Positions 8,259 through 13,927 of a stretch of 13,927 bases of DNA are shown one piece after another. Made by a program: the position numbers and the translations under genes. The stretch covers positions 1 to 13,927 of the forward strand of contig CAZILN010000409.1 in assembly GCA_964540005.1 (NCBI GenBank), given 5' to 3'. The notes beneath the pieces were generated by a model. The model searched no databases and was not told the origin of the DNA. It was given only the letters and a program-made list of their open reading frames with translations. The stretch is from CAZILN01 sp964540005. Lineage in GTDB: Bacteria; Bacteroidota; Bacteroidia; Bacteroidales; SM23-62. The first letter of the stretch is position 1. Each line of letters begins with the position of its first letter.

Positions 8259-10196
8259 ATGAATTTTGGAAGAGTTTATAATTTTATAAAGAATGGTATA
8301 AAACCCGCACCTCATAAAGCATTCCTGTGCATTGCTATTGTATTTGGCATTTCAGTGACTGTCAGTACTCCTCCATTTCAGCCGCAGGACGAAAACTGTC
8401 ATTTTTACCGTGCATGGCAGGTATCGACAGGTACATTTTCCCCTGTAAAGCAAGATCAGCGTTTGGGTGGATACATTCCCGAAAGCCTGGAAAAATTATA
8501 CACAGAGTTTCACCCTTTTATCCTGAATAAGTATAACAGGATTTCACCAAAACAGTTATGGCAAACACGTCTGATTGATTTAGAACCAGATGAAAAAGTC
8601 TTTATTGACTATACAAATACTGCCTTATATTCAGCTTTATTATACTTGCCCCAGGCCTCGGGTATTTTTATAGGAAAACAGTTTGGAGCCAATCCGTTCT
8701 GGCTTATTTACTTAGGACGACTAGCTAATCTTCTGATTTTTATAATCCTGGTCTATTATGCGATAAAGATAGTGCCGGTTAAGAAATGGCTTTTTGTATT
8801 GCTGGCTACCCTGCCAATGTCATTTATTGTACATTCATCCTTGAGTGCTGATGTGCTGGTAAATTCCATCTCGTATTTATTTATAGCTATTGTTTTAAAC
8901 TTAACTTATAGTAATAACATAAAACAAGTTTCCTATAAACATGTTTTGGTCATTATAACATTATCGGTTTTAATAGGTTTGGCAAAACTGGTATACGTGC
9001 CTGTTCTATTGTTACTTGTATTGATACCTTCAGGGAAATTTAAGGGCACGAAAGTTAAAATTGCAATTTTAACAGTTGCAATTATAGCAGGTACAGGAAC
9101 TGCTTTTTTCCAAAAGTCAGTTATTGATGCGAAATATATTCCCTACTCTGAATATAATGTAGCATACCGGGACTACACCGCTTTAAAAAAAGGGTCTGAT
9201 ATAAATAAACAGATTGATTTTATTAAAGAAAATCCCAAACAGACTGTAAAAGTTTTTGTCAGATCTTTTTTCAGTGAATTCAAAAATATGACTCAGGGTT
9301 ATGTAGGCCTTTTAGGATGGGGACATATGTATCCGCCATCATGGTTTGCTGGACTGGCCTATTTGATCATATTCTTCCTGGTCCTGTTTAGATATAAAGA
9401 CGGCCTGATACAGGACTTAACACTTTTACATCGGTGCGGTATCGGATTAATTGGATTAGGTTTGATTGTTTTAATTATGCTGTCACAATACCTGTCCTGG
9501 GACCTGGTTGGAGAAAACAGGGCTTATCCTTTGATAGGGCGTTATTTTATTCCTGTTTTTCCTTTGTTTTTTATTATGCTTTTTGACCTGGTGAAGATCA
9601 AACCAGGTTTTTCCGCGCATAGCGCTGTAAGTAAAGGAGTATTTGTTTTTTGCATATTGTCAGGAGTGTTCAGTATATATTTGATAGTTATAAATTCTTA
9701 TACTTTAAATGAGTATACACATACAAAATGGGGGATAGAGTATTCTTTTAAGGAAAGTATTAATGATACAAACAGTATTGAGTACATTGCTTCAGGACAG
9801 GATACCATAGCAGCTTTTTCCAAACCGGGAGGGAGTTTGATAAGTGATGAAAAAGTTTTCACCGGTCCTTACTCTCTAAAATTATCAAAGAATAATCCCT
9901 ATGGCTTTACCTTAAAGATTTTTAAGGGTATGGCAAATGATAAGGTAGTTGTTACATGCAGGAGTTATGGTCGTGGAGGATTTATAGATTTTCAGGAACA
10001 TCCGGATGGCATAAATTACTGGGCCACAAAGACCTATCCGCAAAAAGACTCCCTGGGGTGGAAATACCAGGAGCTTCAATATATTTTGCAACATGACATC
10101 CTGAAAAATAATGAACTACGTGTATTTGCATGGTGGCCGTATACAGATAGTATATATTTTGACAATTTTAGCCTTAAGTATTTTGAGAAGGATTAA
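8259..10196 (+). CDS. DUF2142-family polytopic membrane protein with C-terminal jelly-roll-like domain
   Basis: A 645-residue membrane protein. The N-terminal transmembrane helix (~21-37) is followed by the family signature PPFQPQDENCHFYRAW (residues 38-53), in which the acidic DE and His48 resemble the first extracytoplasmic loop of GT-C-fold glycosyltransferases. About nine more hydrophobic segments follow, to residue ~480. DUF2142 proteins are usually found with cell-surface polysaccharide genes, but their reaction is not established. Residues ~500-645 form a soluble tail with alternating strands (GPYSLKLS, DKVVVTCRSYGRGG, WKYQELQYIL, ELRVFAWW, SIYFDNFSLKYFE) that resembles a carbohydrate-binding jelly roll; that is my inference from the pattern. 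Start ATG 8259 has AAAGGGG 5 bases upstream. The gene is visibly more AT-rich than the fucosidase and propeller genes. It converges on the CotH gene, 27 bases away. Confidence 0.85.
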   Translation: MNFGRVYNFIKNGIKPAPHKAFLCIAIVFGISVTVSTPPFQPQDENCHFYRAWQVSTGTFSPVKQDQRLGGYIPESLEKLYTEFHPFILNKYNRISPKQLWQTRLIDLEPDEKVFIDYTNTALYSALLYLPQASGIFIGKQFGANPFWLIYLGRLANLLIFIILVYYAIKIVPVKKWLFVLLATLPMSFIVHSSLSADVLVNSISYLFIAIVLNLTYSNNIKQVSYKHVLVIITLSVLIGLAKLVYVPVLLLLVLIPSGKFKGTKVKIAILTVAIIAGTGTAFFQKSVIDAKYIPYSEYNVAYRDYTALKKGSDINKQIDFIKENPKQTVKVFVRSFFSEFKNMTQGYVGLLGWGHMYPPSWFAGLAYLIIFFLVLFRYKDGLIQDLTLLHRCGIGLIGLGLIVLIMLSQYLSWDLVGENRAYPLIGRYFIPVFPLFFIMLFDLVKIKPGFSAHSAVSKGVFVFCILSGVFSIYLIVINSYTLNEYTHTKWGIEYSFKESINDTNSIEYIASGQDTIAAFSKPGGSLISDEKVFTGPYSLKLSKNNPYGFTLKIFKGMANDKVVVTCRSYGRGGFIDFQEHPDGINYWATKTYPQKDSLGWKYQELQYILQHDILKNNELRVFAWWPYTDSIYFDNFSLKYFEKD

Positions 10197-10223
10197 CACC
10201 ATTTATAAGCTTCCTCTCAACAA

Positions 10224-12248
10224 TTAATCCTTAACTATTAACCTGGTATAAATCTTTTCAGGCGTGATGATTCTTATTATATAAGTGCCATTAATAAAAT
10301 GACTGATATCAAGTTCATAGCTTTTACAATTGATTTCGATGGTCTTAAGTAATCGTCCCTGAATGTCAAACAGGCTGAGAGATCTTATTTCAGATGCCGC
10401 CTCGGTTTTTATGATATCATGTGCCGGATTCGGGTATAAGCTTAGTTCATCATCCATAAAGAAATCATTCTGAGAAAGTACCGGACCATTTGAGGTTATC
10501 CAGTTTTCCGGAATGCTGTTATCCAGATCAGGATCGGCTAATTGCAGATAATAACCTTTACTGTCTGCATTAGGCCAGGGTGGAGTATTATAATAATGAA
10601 CACTGTCAATCACGTTCCCGAAACCATCTGCCAGAACCAGTTTTTCATCCTTATCGGATAAATGTCTTGTAAACTGGCCAAATGGGGCAAACCCGTACTT
10701 AGCCTGAAAAGTCGTTCTATTGCTGGCGAGTTTATATGATGCTTGTGACGCCAGGGTTGAATTATCAGGAAACCGGAATACCAGTCCTGTCCCACTGAAA
10801 CATATCCCGGTCAGGTTAACTGATTGATCTCCGTTGTTGGTTATTTCAATAAACTCCATGTCATCACTGACGGGAAATTCAACTGAAGTTTCAGGATTGT
10901 ACATGATCTTGGTTATTACCAATGGCGGAATAAAAACATTACTGCACCCTGAAAATGGACCAAGGTTATTGGTCATCCATTCTGTACGTGCAATCAGAAA
11001 TGATTTAATGTCATTAATAAGTTGATGGTGGTTCTCATTTTTATCCCATCTTGCATAGTCTCTAACCACACCTTCGGTTATCACTGAGTCAATCTGGTCA
11101 ATAAAAACTTCAAGGCGTAAATAATTCAATGGCTGATCCGGCTGGATGAGTTCATTCCATCTTTTGGACAGATAACATTTGAATTCACTGGTGTAAAACA
11201 GGTCCCTCCAGAAAGTTGATCCATCATTCTGATTTTCTTCAAAATGCCATCCTGCCGGCTTACTTCTGTCAAATCCCCAGAAAAACAGATCGTTGCCATA
11301 AGTGAGATCGAAATCCCAGATCGGGCCTGCCCTTAGCTTCCCGTTCCTGTCCTTATGAAAATAAGTACTGTAGTTATACGCATCCGGGTTTGAGGCAAAT
11401 TCGTTAATGATCATGAAATCAATAAATGATGGAACATCAATTAAAGAAGGGAAGCCGTGGTCTAATGAAGCATCTTTGTTCCTGGCTATCGCTTCCAGAT
11501 CTTCAAACTGGCTCCTGATGTAGTCAGTTTGTAACAGAGTCGCATCTTCTGGCTTTGGGAGATGGTGAATGTAATACACAGGTGATCCGTACCAGGTATT
11601 CATTGTCCATGCAACCGGCTCATTTGCTGAGACCTTGTCGGCCTTTGTGATATACCCTCCCGAGACATTTGGCAAATAATTGTCACCGGAAGTTATTTTA
11701 ATAACATCTACCCGGTCATTGTCAGCTTTGATCCTTTCCTGGAGAACGTATATCCCTTTGTAATCATTATTAATCAGTACCTCGCAATAGGCCGTCCTTG
11801 AGGAGTAATTACCGAGTTGCCTGAAAAGGTTATAACTTAGATAATCCCGGATCAGGGCAGTGTCGTACACCATCCCGTTAAGTACCCAGTCGTTCTCTTT
11901 TGGCATACCCAGCAAACTGACATTATTATTAGTAATATTATCTGATAACCGGGTGGTAAAACCATATTGTTTTTTGTCAAATACCGTTGAAGAAGATCCC
12001 CTTATCTCTATATCTATCCTGCCGTCGTAATTAAGATATAAGGGATTAGTCTGATCAGTTACAAAGTTTCTTTCTCCGTTACCCCTGTAAATAATTTTCA
12101 TGGATGCAAGTGCCCTCGGGTCATCTGGAATTTCCACTCCACCATCAGTACTGATTATAACTATAGGCAGGTTGCTGTCTGTAAAGCTCTGGGCACCGGC
12201 CGGTCTGCTAAGAAAGATAAGAAGTCCGATGATATAAATTTGTCTCAT
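10224..12248 (-). CDS. Secreted CotH-kinase-family protein with lamin-tail and T9SS sorting domains
   Basis: A 674-residue protein with four parts. Residues 1-20 are a signal peptide ending in GAQ. Residues ~27-425 are a CotH-type atypical kinase domain: IRGSSS (82-87), KKQYGF (92-97), the NDWVLNGMVYD...LIRDYL stretch (120-136), GIYVLQERIK (165-174) with Glu171, and WDFDLTYGN (311-319), whose aspartates are the likely metal ligands. Residues ~441-587 form a lamin-tail-like domain (VITKIMYNP, EFIEITNNG, then DSVHYYNTPPWPNADSKGYYLQL). Residues ~601-674 are a type A T9SS sorting domain with LSLYPNPAHD, SLFDIQGRLL and NGTYIIRI. Bacillus CotH phosphorylates spore-coat proteins; whether the Bacteroidota secreted relatives are kinases is not established. 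The T9SS tail predicts export across the outer membrane and surface attachment or release. Start ATG 12248 directly begins the signal peptide. Confidence 0.92.
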   Translation of the reverse strand: MRQIYIIGLLIFLSRPAGAQSFTDSNLPIVIISTDGGVEIPDDPRALASMKIIYRGNGERNFVTDQTNPLYLNYDGRIDIEIRGSSSTVFDKKQYGFTTRLSDNITNNNVSLLGMPKENDWVLNGMVYDTALIRDYLSYNLFRQLGNYSSRTAYCEVLINNDYKGIYVLQERIKADNDRVDVIKITSGDNYLPNVSGGYITKADKVSANEPVAWTMNTWYGSPVYYIHHLPKPEDATLLQTDYIRSQFEDLEAIARNKDASLDHGFPSLIDVPSFIDFMIINEFASNPDAYNYSTYFHKDRNGKLRAGPIWDFDLTYGNDLFFWGFDRSKPAGWHFEENQNDGSTFWRDLFYTSEFKCYLSKRWNELIQPDQPLNYLRLEVFIDQIDSVITEGVVRDYARWDKNENHHQLINDIKSFLIARTEWMTNNLGPFSGCSNVFIPPLVITKIMYNPETSVEFPVSDDMEFIEITNNGDQSVNLTGICFSGTGLVFRFPDNSTLASQASYKLASNRTTFQAKYGFAPFGQFTRHLSDKDEKLVLADGFGNVIDSVHYYNTPPWPNADSKGYYLQLADPDLDNSIPENWITSNGPVLSQNDFFMDDELSLYPNPAHDIIKTEAASEIRSLSLFDIQGRLLKTIEINCKSYELDISHFINGTYIIRIITPEKIYTRLIVKD

Positions 12249-12577
12249 TTTAAAATACAGTTGAATCTCCTAAAAGTAGTATTTATAATGTAAGTTTTAA
12301 CCAAAGATTTTGTTAAGATGTAGGTCATAATTTTAATGACTGATTCTAAAATTTTTATTAAAAGTCTTTTAGTACATGCTCAGCTAAAAATGATTTTAGT
12401 AGCTCAGTTTAACCGATATTTTCCTAATGACCTCCGTTTATGTATATTACTTTAATTAGTTCACAGAATATTCCACCTCCGGATGTCCTTAAAAGGGATT
12501 TTTTGCCAAGGTGTTTAAAAATACATCTTGAAACCCAGATAGTATACAGGATGTGTTCTTGAATGTCAAGTTGTCTG
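12249..12577. other. 329-bp AT-rich stretch without a recognisable gene
   Basis: This is the upstream region of the CotH gene and the left border of the repeat array. I see no family-like open frame and no clear TAnnTTTG box reading toward the CotH start. A short hairpin CTTGA-ATG-TCAAG lies at 12559-12571, just before the first repeat, where a terminator stem would sit in an internal unit; it has no T-tract and may be coincidental. Confidence 0.5.
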
Positions 12578-12762
12578 GCGGAGAAAGGGGGATTACTCGG
12601 CACTGCGCTCCTCGTGATCCCATTAGATGAGCCCCCAGCAAACTATAATAAAACACTACAAGTGTACTTTTTTATTTTCCGCATATTCCTTACAAAAGCA
12701 AGCTTTTGACGTCATATGCAAAAAATAAAAATCCCGACTGGCGTCGGGATTGGTTTAGATCA
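12578..12762 (-). repeat. Structured tandem repeat, unit 1 (possible ncRNA or folded recombination site)
   Basis: Complete 185-bp unit. In plus-strand order it holds: GCGGAGAAAG (12578-12587); hairpin c, GGGAT...ATCCC (12589-12621) with an imperfect inner stem; a linker ending CCCCCAGCAAAC; hairpin b, ACACT-ACA-AGTGT (12653-12665); a T-rich run; hairpin a, with outer stem GCATAT/ATATGC (12681-12719) and inner CAAAAGC-AA-GCTTTTG; an A-rich run; and a terminator-like stem at 12731-12750. The same order appears in units 2 and 3, with different but still paired stem sequences. The strand is assigned minus because only there is each last stem followed by a T-tract. No conserved open frame runs through the units. 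I do not recognise a named family. Confidence 0.75.
12720..12750 (-). terminator. Intrinsic terminator-like hairpin of repeat unit 1
   Basis: Minus strand: ATCCCGAC-GCCA-GTCGGGAT, an 8-bp stem, followed directly by TTTTATTTTTT. It lies about 150 bases downstream of the toxin stop codon on the same strand, so it could also end the toxin-antitoxin transcript. Confidence 0.65.
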
Positions 12763-12776
12763 GCGGAGAAAGAGGG
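12763..12776 (-). repeat. Left piece of repeat unit 2, split by the toxin-antitoxin cassette
   Basis: GCGGAGAAAGAGGG matches the start of units 3 and 4 exactly, then breaks off at 12776. The expected continuation ATTACTC resumes at 13554, after the cassette. The last six bases, AGAGGG, are present again at 13548-13553. Confidence 0.8.
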
Positions 12777-12897
12777 TCTTATACTTAAAAGTTATTCGGC
12801 TGAATTACACAAATATACAAAGATGGAATTTTATGCTCCCCCGAATAGACCACCTATAACATTATTTGAACCTCAAAGAACCAACTTCAAGAAGAAA

Positions 12898-13257
12898 TTA
12901 AAAATCAATATAGAAACCTAATTGAAAGCCAAGGGCTTCCATTATTTCTTCCCTTTTAGATCTGGAAGATATCTGCCCATACTTATTAAATAATCTGATC
13001 TTGTCTATTGTCCGGATCTGATGGCACAACACTATCGATTCTTTTTCTAATCCATATTTTCCTGCAGGAATTAATACTTCGTTAGGATAAACAATCCTGC
13101 CTGGTTTTCGTGAAGTAATTGGCAATATATTGACAATATTAATAATAGCATTAATATCGTCTTCACTAATTATGAGTACCGGTCTTGTTTTCCCCTGTTC
13201 TGAACCGATAACGGGATCAAGATTTGCTCTCCAAATACTCCACTTTTGATATTTCAT
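12898..13257 (-). CDS. MazF/PemK-family endoribonuclease toxin
   Basis: A 119-residue protein of the usual MazF/PemK length. The N-terminus KWSIWRANLDPVIGSEQGKTRPVLIIS is cited here by its parts: WRANLDPVIGSEQGKTRP carries the family G-S-E-x-x-K-x-R-P signature with Arg25, and ILPITS supplies Thr48. These correspond to the catalytic Arg29 and Thr52 of E. coli MazF. Such toxins cleave mRNA at short sequence motifs and halt growth unless bound by the antitoxin; they act in the cytoplasm. The start ATG at 13257 overlaps the antitoxin stop in an ATGA junction (13254-13257), the usual arrangement for translational coupling of antitoxin and toxin. The gene is intact, with both key residues present. 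It lies wholly inside the cassette within the repeat array. Confidence 0.9.
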   Translation of the reverse strand: MKYQKWSIWRANLDPVIGSEQGKTRPVLIISEDDINAIINIVNILPITSRKPGRIVYPNEVLIPAGKYGLEKESIVLCHQIRTIDKIRLFNKYGQISSRSKREEIMEALGFQLGFYIDF

Positions 13258-13481
13258 TTCAATTCATTATCAGAATCTATAAAGTCTTCGTAAACCTCCT
13301 TAATATCTGATAAGAACAGTGGATCTACTGCCGCAGTTTTGAAAAGTTTAATCTTTTCATCCCGCTCGTCATCAATATCTTCAATAATAACACGTACCCT
13401 TTTTCCGTATTTGAATTGCTCAGGTAGTTTGATTATTATTTGATTATTCTTCTGAACCTCGTATGTCTTCTCGAATGTCAT
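13254..13481 (-). CDS. Antitoxin of the MazF/PemK module (AbrB-like or DUF2281-like)
   Basis: A 75-residue acidic protein directly upstream of the toxin gene, overlapping it by 4 bases. Residues ~4-36 (TYEVQKNNQIIIKLPEQF, then KRVRVIIEDID) look like the short beta-rich DNA-binding swapped-hairpin fold of AbrB/SpoVT-type antitoxins. The tail (residues ~48-75, DPLFLSDIKEVYEDF) is an acidic helix of the kind that wraps and blocks MazF. By analogy it would neutralise the toxin and repress its own promoter. The antitoxin role is inferred from position and fold pattern; assignment to a particular antitoxin family is uncertain. The ATG at 13481 lies about 15 bases from the promoter box. Confidence 0.8.
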   Translation of the reverse strand: MTFEKTYEVQKNNQIIIKLPEQFKYGKRVRVIIEDIDDERDEKIKLFKTAAVDPLFLSDIKEVYEDFIDSDNELK

Positions 13482-13495
13482 TCTTTTGGTTTATA

Positions 13496-13503
13496 CAAAT
13501 GTA
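13496..13503 (-). promoter_or_regulatory. Putative promoter -7 box of the toxin-antitoxin operon
   Basis: Minus strand TACATTTG is an exact TAnnTTTG match, 14 bases before the antitoxin ATG, which would give a leader of only about 7-8 bases. It lies inside the cassette, so the operon brings its own promoter. No clear -33 box is seen. Confidence 0.5.
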
Positions 13504-13547
13504 AGCAATTATTTACGTATTGAAGGTGTATTTATAGATTGAGAATT

Positions 13548-13730
13548 AGAGGGATTACTCGTCCCGAGTACTCGGGACTCTTGATCCCTGACCGGGGCAC
13601 CTAGCAAACCATAATACAACACTGCGTGTACCTTTTTTATTTTCCGCATATTCCTTACAAAAGCAAGCTTTTGACGTCATATGCAAAAAATAACAAAACC
13701 GCACCTTGCGGCGCGGTTGTATTATGTTTT
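13548..13730 (-). repeat. Structured tandem repeat, unit 2 (right, main piece)
   Basis: It resumes the unit cut at 12776. It contains AGAGGG; hairpin c (13551-13588), whose inner arm is the perfect 18-bp palindrome GTCCCGAGTACTCGGGAC at 13561-13578; hairpin b, ACAC-TGC-GTGT (13619-13629); hairpin a, outer stem GCATAT/ATATGC (13646-13684) with inner CAAAAGC-AA-GCTTTTG; and a terminator-like stem at 13697-13718. Bases 13632-13693 are identical to 12667-12728 of unit 1 over 62 bp, while the flanking stems b, c and the terminator differ in sequence but keep pairing. Confidence 0.75.
13685..13718 (-). terminator. Intrinsic terminator-like hairpin of repeat unit 2
   Basis: Minus strand: AACCGCGCC-GCAA-GGTGCGGTT, a 9-bp stem with one G-T wobble and a GNRA-type GCAA loop, followed by TTGTTATTTTTT. 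On the plus strand the wobble becomes an A-C mismatch, so the minus strand is the better-folding RNA. Confidence 0.6.
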
Positions 13731-13912
13731 GCGGAGAAAGAGGGATTACTCAGCACTTTGTGCCTCATGATCCCATTAAGGAGGCCCTGCTGAACCAAAC
13801 CAATCCTAACGGATTATTTTCTTTTCGGTCGTCTGCTTATTGTGAGCAAGCTCCCATAAGCTTCCTCCCTCAAATAAAAATCCCGGCCTGCAGCCGGGAT
13901 TGGTTTGGGTCT
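13731..13912 (-). repeat. Structured tandem repeat, unit 3
   Basis: Complete 182-bp unit, more diverged from units 1 and 2. It holds GCGGAGAAAGAGGG; hairpin c (13742-13774) with inner AGCAC-TTT-GTGCC; hairpin b, AATCC-TAAC-GGATT (13802-13815); hairpin a, outer stem GCTTAT/ATAAGC (13835-13861) with inner GAGC-AA-GCTC; and a terminator-like stem at 13880-13900. The octamer AGCAAGCT at the tip of hairpin a is shared by all three units although the stems around it differ. Confidence 0.75.
13875..13900 (-). terminator. Intrinsic terminator-like hairpin of repeat unit 3
   Basis: Minus strand: ATCCCGGC-TGCAG-GCCGGGAT, an 8-bp GC-rich stem, followed by TTTTATTTG. Confidence 0.6.
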
Positions 13913-13927
13913 GCGGAGAAAGAGGGA
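13913..13927 (-). repeat. Structured tandem repeat, start of unit 4 (cut by the window end)
   Basis: GCGGAGAAAGAGGGA is identical to the start of unit 3, so the array very probably continues beyond the window. Confidence 0.7.

Larger units (their letters stand above)
12777..13553. mobile_element. 777-bp toxin-antitoxin cassette inserted within repeat unit 2
   Basis: The segment is bounded by AGAGGG at 12771-12776 and AGAGGG at 13548-13553. Deleting 777 bp including one AGAGGG rejoins GCGGAGAAAGAGGG to ATTACTC and rebuilds the repeat unit as seen intact at 13731. The cassette carries a complete antitoxin/toxin operon and its promoter, and no recombinase. I found no convincing inverted repeats at its ends. 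The 6-bp repeat could be a target-site duplication or the crossover core of a site-specific recombinase; the sequence alone does not decide. The 121 bases between the left edge and the toxin stop (12777-12897) hold no recognisable feature. Confidence 0.65.

Noticed and set aside
12400..12410. TAGCTCAGTTT, resembling a tRNA D-arm
   Set aside because: The surrounding bases do not form an acceptor, anticodon or T arm; an 11-base match alone is coincidental.
12706..12921. 71-codon plus-strand open frame running from repeat unit 1 into the cassette
   Set aside because: It spans the repeat/cassette junction, crosses the terminator hairpin and overlaps the toxin 3' end in antisense. It shows no family resemblance and is a chance frame.
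12777..13553. Classical insertion sequence or MITE
   Set aside because: No transposase and no convincing terminal inverted repeats; only the 6-bp direct repeat is seen.
13555..13680. 41-codon minus-strand open frame (MTSKACFCKEYAENKK...) in repeat unit 2
   Set aside because: The same start in unit 1 meets a stop after 19 codons, and unit 3 does not keep the frame, so the repeat is conserved as structure rather than as a coding sequence.
12578..13927. Integron cassette array with attC sites
   Set aside because: The TA cassette between structured repeats is suggestive, but I find no paired RYYYAAC and GTTRRRY core sites at the insertion point AGAGGG/ATTACTC and no integrase in the window.
12578..13927. 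CRISPR array
   Set aside because: The units are too long, contain several different hairpins and lack short identical repeats with unique spacers; no cas genes are present.

Overview
The window is most likely a Bacteroidota chromosome segment. The CotH-type protein ends in a type IX secretion (T9SS) sorting domain, which is restricted to this phylum and its close relatives. Three intergenic sites match the Bacteroidota -7 promoter box TAnnTTTG, and a GH95 fucosidase and a DUF2142 membrane protein fit the same picture. Coding density is high, except in the last ~1.7 kb, which is repeat-rich accessory DNA.

Layout. 1-199 (+): 3' end of a PdxA/PdxA2-type dehydrogenase gene. 248-2650 (-): secreted GH95 alpha-L-fucosidase, which shares a TGATG junction with the upstream gene at 2680-4629 (-), a membrane protein joining a CuA-like cupredoxin domain to a NapH/FixG-like 4Fe-4S core. 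Divergent from it, 4805-6202 (+) encodes a membrane-anchored seven-repeat FG-GAP/VCBS propeller. Convergent with that, 6211-8028 (-) encodes a membrane-anchored TPR protein. 8259-10196 (+) is a DUF2142 polytopic protein with an unusual C-terminal jelly-roll-like extension. 10224-12248 (-) is a secreted CotH-kinase / lamin-tail / T9SS protein. 12249-12577 has no recognisable gene.

The most unusual part is 12578-13927. It holds tandem units of about 182-191 bp, each with the same order of hairpins. The stem sequences differ between units while pairing is kept, and each unit contains a minus-strand intrinsic-terminator-like hairpin. One unit is split by a 777-bp cassette carrying a complete antitoxin/MazF-PemK toxin operon, flanked by the 6-bp direct repeat AGAGGG; removing the cassette restores the repeat exactly. 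This looks like an array of structured elements (non-coding RNAs, or folded recombination sites) that acts as an insertion target. I cannot name a known family for it.

How the genes may work together. The fucosidase and the PdxA2-like enzyme would suit a sugar-scavenging lifestyle. The cupredoxin/ferredoxin, propeller and TPR genes are contiguous and all encode predicted membrane-anchored proteins, so they could form an envelope redox or assembly module; this is inference from context only. The toxin-antitoxin cassette carries its own promoter.
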